Shown one piece after another: positions 18,155-27,124 of a stretch of 36,334 bases of DNA. Every line of letters starts with the position of its first letter. Positions within the stretch are counted from its first letter, which is position 1. Below the pieces are notes generated by a model, which saw only the letters and a list, made by a program, of their open reading frames with translations, did not search any database and was not told the origin of the DNA. The position numbers were made by a program, and so were the translations under genes. The DNA is from Anaerolinea sp. (GTDB lineage Bacteria; Chloroflexota; Anaerolineae; Aggregatilineales; Aggregatilineaceae): positions 1 through 36,334 of the forward strand of contig DYEN01000038.1 in the NCBI GenBank assembly GCA_020725705.1, in the 5' to 3' direction.

Positions 18155-19894
18155 TTACGCGGCTCCTTCTATGGTGGTTTTCTCAGCGCCGGTGGTGGTG
18201 CCAACCGCCACGGCCAGAATTCCGATCGCAGCCAGCACGATCACAATCAGAATGACACAATACGCGAACGCGTTGCCATACCGTCCGTTCTCGACCTCGT
18301 TCAGGATCTGGTGCGTCATGATCTTGGTGCGCGGCGTGGTGAGGAAGATGATGGCCGAGATGGTAGTCATCGAGCGCGCAAAGGCGTAGATCAAGCCCGA
18401 CAGAAAGGCAGGCCGAATTAGCGGCAGGGTGATGCGCCGGAACGTCCCGAAGTTGTCGGCGCCCAGGCTGACCGATGCTTCCTCGATGGCCGGATCGATC
18501 TGGGACAGGGCGGCCACGCCGGCGCGCAAGGCCGCCGGCACGCTGCGCACGATGTAGACCAGCACGATCGCCGCAGCCCCGCCGAACACCGCGCGCCCGC
18601 CGGTCAGCTTGGGGATCACGGTCACCGTCCCGATCACAGGCAGGGTGATCTCTTGCGGCCCGTTGAAGACGAGCAGGTAGCCGATACCCAGGATCGTGCC
18701 GGGGACGGCGATGCCCAGCATGGTCGCGAAGTCGAGCGCGTGGCGGCCCGTCCACTTCTTGCGGGCGACGAGGAACGCGATCAGCATGCCGAGCACACCG
18801 GCGATGGGCGTGGCGATGGCCGAAAGCTGGGTGGTGTCTTTCATCGCCTCGGAGCCGTAGCCGTTGATCACGAAGTCGAAGTGGTCGAGCGTCAGCTCGT
18901 TGTTGACGTTCAAGATCTTGGTGAAGGCGCCGGCAAAAATGACCCCGTAAATGATCACAATCAGCAAGACGATCGCCATCACAGCGGCGAATAGCGGCCA
19001 GACCACCAGGGGATGGTTGATGACCTGCGGCGTGCCGCTCGGCTTGCCGGTGATCGATACCACCGAGGTGCGGCTGATCCAGTAGCGCTGCACGATGAAG
19101 ACCAGCAGTGAGGGGACCAGCAGTACGACGGACAGCACAGCGGCGGCGGTAGTGTCGTACAGCCCCACGATCGACACGTAGATGCGCGTGGCGAGCACCT
19201 CGTAATTGCCGCCCAGAACCAGCGGGTTGCCCAGGTCCGCGATCGCTTCGACGAACAGCAGCAGGAACGACCCCGCGATGCCGGGGACGAGCATCGGCAC
19301 GGTGACGGTGCGGAACACGCGCCACTTGCTCGCGCCGAGATTGGTCGCTGCTTCGTCGAGCGCCGGATCGAGGGCCTGGATCATGCCGCGCAGGTTGAGA
19401 TAGGCCACCGGGAAATAGGACAGCGTGAGCACAAGGGTCAGGCCGTCCAGCCCGTAAATATCGTAGCGCACGCCGAAGAGGTCGTAGGTGATCATGCCGT
19501 TGCGCCCGAACAGCAGCAGTGCCGCGGTGGCAACTGCAAACGGGGGCGAGACAATCGGCACCAGGGCGATAAAGTGAATCAGACGCTTGAACGGGACAGC
19601 AACCTTGACCTGAACATAGGCCAGCACGAAGCCAAGCGCCGTCCCGATCGCGGCGACCAGCAGGCCCATTTCCATCGTGTTGCGGAAGATGCGCTGGTAG
19701 ACCGGCGACGTTAAATAACGCTCGAAAAGCTCCCGGCCTTTCTCGGTCAGGCTTTCCTCGACCATCGCGTAGATGGGGCTGATAATCGTGATGATCACAA
19801 ACAGCACGACGATGATCAGCCCGATGAAGAGGACCGGGTCCTGAGTGATACGCCTGAACTCGGCGATCCGGTGGTTGCGGGTGAGGGTTCGCAC
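18155..19894 (-). CDS. ABC transporter fused permease (two MetI-type domains; FbpB/AfuB class)
   Basis: Two EAA-type loops (LDEAATNLGASKWRVFRTVTVPMLVPGI and IEEASVSLGADNFGTFRRITLPLIRPAFL); GTG start at 19894 with GGAG upstream. Confidence 0.92.
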   Translation of the reverse strand: MRTLTRNHRIAEFRRITQDPVLFIGLIIVVLFVIITIISPIYAMVEESLTEKGRELFERYLTSPVYQRIFRNTMEMGLLVAAIGTALGFVLAYVQVKVAVPFKRLIHFIALVPIVSPPFAVATAALLLFGRNGMITYDLFGVRYDIYGLDGLTLVLTLSYFPVAYLNLRGMIQALDPALDEAATNLGASKWRVFRTVTVPMLVPGIAGSFLLLFVEAIADLGNPLVLGGNYEVLATRIYVSIVGLYDTTAAAVLSVVLLVPSLLVFIVQRYWISRTSVVSITGKPSGTPQVINHPLVVWPLFAAVMAIVLLIVIIYGVIFAGAFTKILNVNNELTLDHFDFVINGYGSEAMKDTTQLSAIATPIAGVLGMLIAFLVARKKWTGRHALDFATMLGIAVPGTILGIGYLLVFNGPQEITLPVIGTVTVIPKLTGGRAVFGGAAAIVLVYIVRSVPAALRAGVAALSQIDPAIEEASVSLGADNFGTFRRITLPLIRPAFLSGLIYAFARSMTTISAIIFLTTPRTKIMTHQILNEVENGRYGNAFAYCVILIVIVLAAIGILAVAVGTTTGAEKTTIEGAA

Positions 19895-19996
19895 AAAGAG
19901 TCTCTCCGTTCGTAGAGGCCGGGTGCTCCGGCGGTGGTGGGGCCAGCACCGCCTCACCACCGCCGGACTGGCGACGGTAGAAGAACGAGGAGCCGG

Positions 19997-21106
19997 CTAG
20001 TCAGTCGGCTGCGGAGCGATCTCGGCGTCAAAGCGCTCGACGATTTCCGTGCGATGCAGCCCGGCTGCGATGAAGTTGTAGTCCACCAGGTTCACATCTT
20101 CCAGCCTGGGCGACAGCTCGGAGATGGGCGTGTTCGGGTTGGTCGGGAGCTGGAGCGAGTTCACCGTGGCGCCGATGGCCTGCGCCTCGGGCGTCAGCGC
20201 CCACTCGATCCACCGCTTGGCCGCTTCGGGCTCGGGCGCGTTCTTGATCAGCGCCATACCGCCGATCTCGTAGCCGGTCCCTTCTTCGGGGAAGGTGTTG
20301 ACCACGATCCCCTCGAAACCCTCGACCTGGAGCTTGACACAGTCGTGCGCGAAGATGATCGCCACGGCAATCTGGCCGGTCGCGGCCATCTGGCCGGGCG
20401 CAGCACCGGAGCGCGTGTACTGCAGGATGTTCTGGTGAAGCTGCGCGAAGTACTCGAATGCGGCGTCGATCGCGGCTTGGGTCGGCATACCCTCTTCGTC
20501 GTAACCGGCGCCCTCTTCCTCGGCCTCAAGCTCGTCCGCCTTGAGCGTCACGATGGTCCAGAACGTGGTGAAGGCAGTGCCCGAGGTGGCCGGGTGCGCC
20601 ATGGCGATGTTGCTCTTCAGCGCCGGATCGAGCAGGTCTTCCCACGAGGTCGGCGGTTCGATGCCCAGCTCGTCGAGCAGCTCGACGTTGGAGCAGAACC
20701 CGATCGCGCCCATGTAGATCCCGTGCCAAGAGTGATCCTCGCCCACGGCATTTTCGGGCAGCACCGACGCCAGCTCCGGCTCGTAAGGCTCGAGCAGGCC
20801 CTCTTCATAGGCGGCGATAAAGGCGTCCGCCGGACCACCCCACCACACCGAGAACTCCGGATCGTCCTGGGTGGCGCGGATGCGGGCCAGCGATTCGCCC
20901 GACGACATACGGACGTAGCTCGTCTCGATGCCCGTTTCTTCCTGGAACGCCTGCGTCATGGCGACGCACCAGTCTTCCTGCGGGGTGCACAGCACGGTGA
21001 GCGTGTCATCCTGCGCCAGAACCGGCGCGGCGGGGGTGACGGCCGCCAGCGGGATCGCCAGCGTGGCAATCAAAGCCCACATCACAAACACGGACAGCTT
21101 TTTCAT
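19997..21106 (-). CDS. ABC transporter substrate-binding protein, family 1 (AfuA/FbpA-like)
   Basis: Signal peptide MKKLSVFVMWALIATLAIPLAAVTPAAPVLA-Q; VRMSSGESLARI, VWWGGPADAFIAA, ATSGTAFTTFW; start with aagggag RBS. Confidence 0.9.
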   Translation of the reverse strand: MKKLSVFVMWALIATLAIPLAAVTPAAPVLAQDDTLTVLCTPQEDWCVAMTQAFQEETGIETSYVRMSSGESLARIRATQDDPEFSVWWGGPADAFIAAYEEGLLEPYEPELASVLPENAVGEDHSWHGIYMGAIGFCSNVELLDELGIEPPTSWEDLLDPALKSNIAMAHPATSGTAFTTFWTIVTLKADELEAEEEGAGYDEEGMPTQAAIDAAFEYFAQLHQNILQYTRSGAAPGQMAATGQIAVAIIFAHDCVKLQVEGFEGIVVNTFPEEGTGYEIGGMALIKNAPEPEAAKRWIEWALTPEAQAIGATVNSLQLPTNPNTPISELSPRLEDVNLVDYNFIAAGLHRTEIVERFDAEIAPQPTD

Positions 21107-21202
21107 ACCCAACTCCCTTTCGCAAAAGAATATGGCCAGGACGGTCTTTTGTCCGGTGTTTACCCGGAAGGATCTTTATTCTAGTGTTTTTTAGGCGCAT
21201 AT

Positions 21203-21214
21203 ACAATTAATTGT
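21203..21214. promoter_or_regulatory. Candidate operator palindrome ACAATTAATTGT upstream of the SBP gene
   Basis: Perfect 12-bp AT-rich palindrome partly overlapping a minus-strand TTGTAT-17-TAGAAT promoter-like arrangement. Confidence 0.45.
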
Positions 21215-21338
21215 CCGGCGCGCATCGAAATCATAGGCGGTCTGCTCCCGGCCCGGTCTGCACAGCCTGCTATCGCCACACGCCCGGCTGTCAGTTCGAG
21301 CCGCCAGAAATAGGGGCGATGCAGGGGGACGGAGATGG

Positions 21339-22790
21339 TCAGTGCAGGCGGTCGAGGAACGTGCGCGCGAACGCGACGAACCGGTACACGTCTGCGAAGT
21401 TCGAGCCGATGCCAAGCGAAACGCGCACGGCGCCGACCGCTTCTTTGCTGCGCCCGCTCATGATCCGGATGAACTCCTCGAAGGTCATGCGTTCCTGCCT
21501 GCCGAAACAGTCCGCCAGGTCCTCGCGCGTGAGACCGTGCGCCTGCTCTCCGGCGCCGGGGTTGCAAAAGCAGCCGGTGCGCAGCGAGATGTTGGCGTGG
21601 CTTGCGGCGGCTTCGACTTCGCGATAGTCAAACAGCCTGCCGTCCGGATCAAAGAGATTGAAGGTCACCGTGCCGCCGCGCTGGCGGGTGTGCGCCGGAC
21701 CGTAAAAATGCACCAGCGGGGCGCCATTGCTGTGGGTCAGCGCGCCGAGCTGCTCGATCAGCCAGCCGGTGAGCGCCATGACGCGCGCGTGAATGGTGTC
21801 GATGCCCACCGAGGTAATGTGCCGCAGCCCGATCTCCACCGCAGGGATGTTCAAATAGTCGATCGTGCCATCCTCGAAGGCGGCTTCGCCGTCCTGCAGA
21901 TAGTAGCCATCGCCTTGAACCGAGGCGATGGTGATGGTCCCGCCGGCGAACCACGGGCGCCGCAACTTCGGCAAGGTGCTCTGCCGCGCGATCAGGCAGC
22001 CGATCCCGGTCGGGTATCCGAAGATCTTGTAGAACGAGAGGACGACGAAATCCGGGTGCCATCGGCTTAGGTCCAGGCGGTTGGTGGGTGCAAAGGCGGC
22101 AGCGTCAAGCAGCACATCCCACCCCAGGGCCTGGGCGCGCGCGATCCAGCCCAGGTCGTGCTGCACGCCGCTGAAATTGGACTGAGCCGGGTAGGCGAAC
22201 AGGTTATGCGCGCCGGGCCGGGCGCCTTCGAGCAAGGCCATCAGCCGCCCCTCGTCGATGCGCAGTTCGGGCGGGAGGACCGGCGCGTAGGCCACCGAGG
22301 CGCCGCGGGCGCGCGCAAATTCACGGATCCCGTTCACCGAGTTGTGGTTGTCGAACGTCAGAACGTATTGATCGCCCGGCCCGAACGGGTATGACTCACC
22401 GACGAGCTTCAGCGCCCCGCTGGCGTTCTGGGTGAAGATCGCGGCGTATTCGTCGGGCGCGGCGTTGAAGTATGCCAGGACTTGCGCCCGCACGCACTCG
22501 GCCAGATCGGTTGCGGCGCGCGAGGCCGGGCTGTTCGAGTGCGGGTTGCCGTACACGCCGCCACGCAGCATCGCCAGGTGCTCGTCGAGCTGGCTCTGCG
22601 CGTACAGCCCCCCGCCGGTGTAGTCAAGGTAGACGTGCCCGGACGCATCGAGGCGGGCGTATTCGCGGGCACGGAGCGCCTCGACGGCGGTGTGATCGTA
22701 GGCGGGGTAGGCGCGTAAAAAGGCACGGAGTGCGGCGTTGTAGGCGGGGTCGGAGAGCGCCCCAGGAAAACTGGAACGAGCCGGGTTCAT
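21339..22790 (-). CDS. Class V aminotransferase, molybdenum-cofactor-sulfurase (MOCOS)-like
   Basis: VYLDYTGGGLYAQSQLDEHLAMLRGGVYGNPHSNSPAS, DFVVLSFYKIFGYPTGIGCLIAR (PLP Lys), SLRTGCFCNPGAGE (Cys loop). Confidence 0.88.
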   Translation of the reverse strand: MNPARSSFPGALSDPAYNAALRAFLRAYPAYDHTAVEALRAREYARLDASGHVYLDYTGGGLYAQSQLDEHLAMLRGGVYGNPHSNSPASRAATDLAECVRAQVLAYFNAAPDEYAAIFTQNASGALKLVGESYPFGPGDQYVLTFDNHNSVNGIREFARARGASVAYAPVLPPELRIDEGRLMALLEGARPGAHNLFAYPAQSNFSGVQHDLGWIARAQALGWDVLLDAAAFAPTNRLDLSRWHPDFVVLSFYKIFGYPTGIGCLIARQSTLPKLRRPWFAGGTITIASVQGDGYYLQDGEAAFEDGTIDYLNIPAVEIGLRHITSVGIDTIHARVMALTGWLIEQLGALTHSNGAPLVHFYGPAHTRQRGGTVTFNLFDPDGRLFDYREVEAAASHANISLRTGCFCNPGAGEQAHGLTREDLADCFGRQERMTFEEFIRIMSGRSKEAVGAVRVSLGIGSNFADVYRFVAFARTFLDRLH

Positions 22791-23012
22791 CTGGCCCTTT
22801 CATCCTTGTGCGGCAGCCGAACTCTGGCTGCTATGATACTCGCAAAGGGCGTAGATCGGCCAGCCGCCAGAAGATTGTGCCTGAAAAGTGATCTCTCACT
22901 CCGGGTTGGTACGTATGAAATAGTAAACACGGGCTGTGCTCCGGCCCCGTTCCCGTTCGATCAAACCCGACTCCTTGTTCGCACGGGCCGGGACATGCCC
23001 GCTATGGCCGAT

Positions 23013-23041
23013 TTGAACCGAGTCACGGGGTTGGGTATATT
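23013..23041 (+). promoter_or_regulatory. Candidate sigma70-type promoter for the second SBP operon
   Basis: TTGAAC-17 bp-TATATT about 100 bp upstream of the start codon. Confidence 0.5.
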
Positions 23042-23144
23042 AAATGTACTCGAGTTGTTCAGCGAGAGGAGGGCTGGTCGCATCGAGCGTTTTGGGCATC
23101 GATTTTCTGTTTGTGCTCCGTTGTTCTGAGGAGGTCCTTCTTCC

Positions 23145-24866
23145 ATGAAACGTGTACTTGTTTTGTCGCTGGTCGTGGCGCTGTTCCTGACCCCGATGAT
23201 GGCGTTGGCGCAGGGCCCCGGCGAAGGTGGTCCCATCATTCAAGGGAATGGCGGGACATCGATTGGTCCCATCAACGACCTGCGTTGTAGTGGCACGGAC
23301 TGCCGCGCGGTGACGCAGTGGCTGACCGTCAGCTCGATCGGTGTGGACCCTGAGACGCAGTATTTCGCGCCGAATATTGAAGGGGCGCTCACCCGGGACT
23401 GGACCGTCAGTGAGGATGGCCTGACCTACACATTCAACCTGGTCGACAACCTCTACTGGTCGGATGGCACGCCGGTGACGGGTTGGGACTGGCAGTTCGC
23501 CATCTACGCCTACCGCAACGCCGACAAGTTCGAGTCACCGTATGGCTACACGGTGGACGACATCGACACGGTCGAAGTCAGCGAGGATGGCTACACGGTG
23601 AGCATCACCTTCACTTCGCCGTCCTGCGGTGTCTTGAGCGACGCGGCGAAGAGCCTGGTGCCGTCCCATGTCTTCGGGTGGACGCCGGAAATGGGTGAGG
23701 ACTTTGACTGGGAGTCCCTGATCGGGCATCCGTATGAGTCCGCCCCCACCGTCAGCGGCGGCCCGTTTGTGTTTGAATCGATGGACAGCGAGCGCGTTGT
23801 GCTGCTGACCAACTTCAGCTACTACAAAGATGTGATCCCCGAAGGCTGGCTGTATGTCACCGTGCCCGACCAGACCGTTCTGGCGGAGCGCTTCATCGCC
23901 GGCGAGCTGAACGTGATCGAGAACCCGCAGGTGGGCAAGGTCCAGGAAATCCGCGCGAACCCGAACCTGCAGACCTACGACTATCCCGGCAACACCTGGG
24001 ACTACCTGTCGCTGAACTTCGCCGACCCGGCGAACCCGCAGGACGGTTTCGAGAAGGATGCCGAAGGCAACATGGTCCTGGACGAGAACGGCCTGCCGAT
24101 CCCGGTGCCGCAGGCCCCGCACCCGCTGTTTGGAGATGTCCGCGTCCGCCAGGCGATCCAGCGCGCCATCGATCTTGACGAGATCATGGAGAAGGCCGTC
24201 TTCGGCGAAGGGACCGTGATGCCTTCGTTCCTGGTTCCGTCGTCGTGGGCCATCGACCCCGAACTGCAGCCGGTCGCGCGCGATCTGGATGCGGCGCGGG
24301 CGCTGCTGGCGGAAGCCGGCTGGGAAGACACCGACGGTGACGGCATCCTCGACAAGGACGGCGTGAAGTTCGCGTTCGAGGTGCTGACCAATGAAGGCAA
24401 CACCCGCCGCGGCCAGATCGCGGAGCTGGTCCAGCAGCAGTTGGCCGAAGTCGGCATGCAGGTGACCGTCTCGGCCATCGACTTCAACCAGTTGCTGGAC
24501 ATCCAGGACTCGCAGACCTTCGACGCGATCATCCTCGGCTGGCGCAATGCCTACCCCGATGATCCGGACTGGACCGGCCTGTTCACCACCGACGGGGACA
24601 TCGTGGGCAGCGGCTTCAACAGCATGTCCTACAGCAACCCCGAAGTGGACCGCCTGTTCAAGCAAGCGCTGAACGTGCCCGGTTGCGCGCCGGAAGACCG
24701 CGCTCCGCTCTACTGGGAACTACAGCGTATCCTGCAGGAAGACCAGGCGTACGTCTGGCTCTTCGCCATCAATGGCATGTACGGGGCCAACAAGAGCATC
24801 ACCAACTGGAGCCCGCGGCCCAACGCTCCGTTCTGGCACGCCGAGGACTGGGTGATCACCCAGTAA
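23145..24866 (+). CDS. ABC transporter substrate-binding protein, family 5
   Basis: Signal peptide MKRVLVLSLVVALFLTPMMALA-Q; TRDWTVSEDGLTYTFNLVDNLYWSDGTPVTGWDWQFA, VRQAIQRAIDLDEIMEKAVFGEG, gaggagg-like RBS. Confidence 0.93.
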   Translation: MKRVLVLSLVVALFLTPMMALAQGPGEGGPIIQGNGGTSIGPINDLRCSGTDCRAVTQWLTVSSIGVDPETQYFAPNIEGALTRDWTVSEDGLTYTFNLVDNLYWSDGTPVTGWDWQFAIYAYRNADKFESPYGYTVDDIDTVEVSEDGYTVSITFTSPSCGVLSDAAKSLVPSHVFGWTPEMGEDFDWESLIGHPYESAPTVSGGPFVFESMDSERVVLLTNFSYYKDVIPEGWLYVTVPDQTVLAERFIAGELNVIENPQVGKVQEIRANPNLQTYDYPGNTWDYLSLNFADPANPQDGFEKDAEGNMVLDENGLPIPVPQAPHPLFGDVRVRQAIQRAIDLDEIMEKAVFGEGTVMPSFLVPSSWAIDPELQPVARDLDAARALLAEAGWEDTDGDGILDKDGVKFAFEVLTNEGNTRRGQIAELVQQQLAEVGMQVTVSAIDFNQLLDIQDSQTFDAIILGWRNAYPDDPDWTGLFTTDGDIVGSGFNSMSYSNPEVDRLFKQALNVPGCAPEDRAPLYWELQRILQEDQAYVWLFAINGMYGANKSITNWSPRPNAPFWHAEDWVITQ

Positions 24867-24897
24867 GCGGCGAGACGTCCGCGTAGGGCTATCGTTA

Positions 24898-24937
24898 TAG
24901 TCTGGCCGGCTCGGCTCACCCGCAGCCGGCCAGACTA
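24898..24937 (+). terminator. Strong intergenic hairpin between SBP and permease genes
   Basis: 14-bp perfect stem tagtctggccggct / agccggccagacta, 12-nt loop, no T-run. Confidence 0.65.
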
Positions 24938-24973
24938 CCCTGATTGACAAAACGGAACAGGAAAGGTGTAGCT

Positions 24974-26050
24974 GTGGGGCGGTATATACTTCGGCGTCTG
25001 ATCCAGGCCATTCCGACCTTGCTGGGAATCACGATCCTCGCGTTTCTCATCATGTCGGCAGCGCCGGGCGGTCCGGCTGCCGCCATGACTTTTGACCCAA
25101 AAGTCCCGGCCAAGCAGCGCGAAGCGATGCAAGAAAAACTGGGTTTTAACGACCCCCTTCCGGTGCAGTACCTGCGCTGGTTGTTGGGTGAACGGCCGAT
25201 CCGGGTGGCCGGGATCACGCTGTGGGCAGGGCGCGAGATCCCGATCTTCGACCGGCTGGGCAATGAAATTGGCTCTGAGCAGGGGACCAGCGGCGGCATT
25301 ATCCGCCTGGATTTTGGGCGCTCTTTGTTCTACAAGCGCCCGGTGGTCGATATGCTCAAGGAACGTGCCGGGGCGACTGTGCAGCTGGGTGCTTTAGCTC
25401 TGGCGATCGGCTTTACGATCGGTATCCCGGTCGGGATTCTTTCGGCTGTGCGGCGCGGCGGTACGTTCGACAACGTGTCGCGCGTGCTGGCGGTCGTATT
25501 TAACGCGGTGCCCGTCTTCTGGCTTGGACTGATGCTAATCCTGGTGTTCGGCAAATGGCTGGAAGTCCTGCCGATGGGTAATCAGTGCCCGCTTACCATC
25601 CGGGGCTGTACCAGCTTGCAGGACCGCGTGAACCATCTCATTCTGCCGGTATTTACGCTCGGCACAGGCTGGATTGCCGTGCTGTCGCGCTATATGCGCA
25701 CCTCGACCCTGGATGTCATGAGCCAGGACTATATCCGTACCGCGCAAGCCAAAGGTCTGCCGGACCGTCAGGTCTGGTTTGTTCACGCCACCCGCAACGC
25801 GCTGATCCCGATCGCGACGATCCTGGGGCCGGCGATTCCGAACCTGTTGAGCGGCGCGGTGATCACCGAGACGATCTTTTCCTGGCCGGGCCTGGGGCGC
25901 CTGTCATTTGAGGCGGTCATTCAGCAGGATTACCCGATGGTGATGGCGGTTGTGCTGCTCAGCGGTGTGATCACCATCGTGGGCTATTTGCTGTCGGATA
26001 TTCTCTACGCGCTCATTGATCCGCGCATCCGGCTGGTAGGTGCAGGATGA
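24974..26050 (+). CDS. ABC transporter permease, DppB/OppB family
   Basis: VGRYILRRLIQAIPTLLGITILAFLIMSAAPGGP; DYIRTAQAKGLPDRQVWFVHATRNALIPIATILG; start GTG 24974 has aggaaagg RBS (ORF can extend to TTG 24944). Confidence 0.94.
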   Translation: MGRYILRRLIQAIPTLLGITILAFLIMSAAPGGPAAAMTFDPKVPAKQREAMQEKLGFNDPLPVQYLRWLLGERPIRVAGITLWAGREIPIFDRLGNEIGSEQGTSGGIIRLDFGRSLFYKRPVVDMLKERAGATVQLGALALAIGFTIGIPVGILSAVRRGGTFDNVSRVLAVVFNAVPVFWLGLMLILVFGKWLEVLPMGNQCPLTIRGCTSLQDRVNHLILPVFTLGTGWIAVLSRYMRTSTLDVMSQDYIRTAQAKGLPDRQVWFVHATRNALIPIATILGPAIPNLLSGAVITETIFSWPGLGRLSFEAVIQQDYPMVMAVVLLSGVITIVGYLLSDILYALIDPRIRLVGAG

Positions 26051-27030
26051 CGACTGAAACGAAGTCCACCCCGGTTTCGAAGACGGCGCCGGCGGCGAAC
26101 CACATTGTATCGCTGCGCGATGACGAGATACACGTCAGCGAATCGCTCTGGACCCTGGCGTTGCGGCGGCTCCGCCGGGACTATCTGACCCTGATCGCGA
26201 TTGGTATCGTGCTTCTGCTCGGCCTGCTGTCGCTGCTGGCACCGGTGATTACGGACGCCCTGAACGTTAGCTACACGCGGACCGACAACCCGCCGTTTCT
26301 GCCGATTGGCTCACAGGGGCATGTTCTGGGGACGGACGACCTGGGCCGTGACCAACTGGCGCGGTTGCTCTATGCCGGGCGCGTGTCGTTGACCATCGCC
26401 ACCACGGCAGCGATCGGTTCGCTGGTGATCGGTATGAGCATTGGCGTGCTGGCCGGCTACTATCAGGGCGGCCCGCTGGGATTCGTTGACGACATCATCA
26501 TGTGGTTTGTAACCACCCTGAACTCGATCCCCACGCTCTTCCTGCTGCTGATCGTTGCTTCGGTGCTCCGCGCACAGCAGTCGGCGTTGCAATCATCCGT
26601 GGTGGTGCTGATTTTAATCCTGACGTTTCTGGGCTGGACGGGGACGATGCGACTGGTTCGCGGCGAGACGCTGGCCCGGCGCGAGCTGGAATACACGGTG
26701 GCGGCCCGCGCGCTCGGCGCCAGCGACACGCGGATCATGTTTGTTCATCTTCTGCCCAATATCTTCTCCATCATTGTGGTGACGCTGGCGATCGACATCG
26801 GCTCGCTGATCCTGGTCGAGTCGGCGTTGAGTTATCTGGGGCTGGGCGTCCGGCCACCCACGCCCAGTTGGGGCAACATGTTGAACAACGCGCAAAGCTT
26901 CTTCGACCGTGGCCCCCACCTGGTTGTCATGCCGGGGCTTCTGATCGTCATCACGGTGCTGTGCCTGTACATCATCGGCGACGGCCTGCGTGACGCGTTT
27001 GATCCGCAGGCGTCCAAGAAGGTCGCTTAA
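26047..27030 (+). CDS. ABC transporter permease, DppC/OppC family
   Basis: HVLGTDDLGRDQLARLLYAGRVSLTIATT, ELEYTVAARALGASDTRIMFVHLLPNIFSIIVV, SYLGLGVRPPTPSWGNML; overlaps upstream gene by ATGA. Confidence 0.95.
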   Translation: MTTETKSTPVSKTAPAANHIVSLRDDEIHVSESLWTLALRRLRRDYLTLIAIGIVLLLGLLSLLAPVITDALNVSYTRTDNPPFLPIGSQGHVLGTDDLGRDQLARLLYAGRVSLTIATTAAIGSLVIGMSIGVLAGYYQGGPLGFVDDIIMWFVTTLNSIPTLFLLLIVASVLRAQQSALQSSVVVLILILTFLGWTGTMRLVRGETLARRELEYTVAARALGASDTRIMFVHLLPNIFSIIVVTLAIDIGSLILVESALSYLGLGVRPPTPSWGNMLNNAQSFFDRGPHLVVMPGLLIVITVLCLYIIGDGLRDAFDPQASKKVA

Positions 27031-27057
27031 GGTCGCCACGCCCCACTCGAAAACACC

Positions 27058-27092
27058 CGCGCCGGGAGCCTGATCGCCCCCGGCGCGTTTGT
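27058..27092 (+). terminator. Intrinsic terminator of second SBP-permease operon
   Basis: cgcgccggg ... cccggcgcg 9-bp perfect stem followed by tttgttgttgtg. Confidence 0.85.
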
Positions 27093-27124
27093 TGTTGTGT
27101 GGGATGCAAAGCTGCACGGACGCG

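Noticed and set aside
23535-24665. Antisense ORF (376 aa) opposite the second SBP
   Set aside because: Shadow of GC-rich coding sequence; sense frame has signal peptide and SBP motifs.
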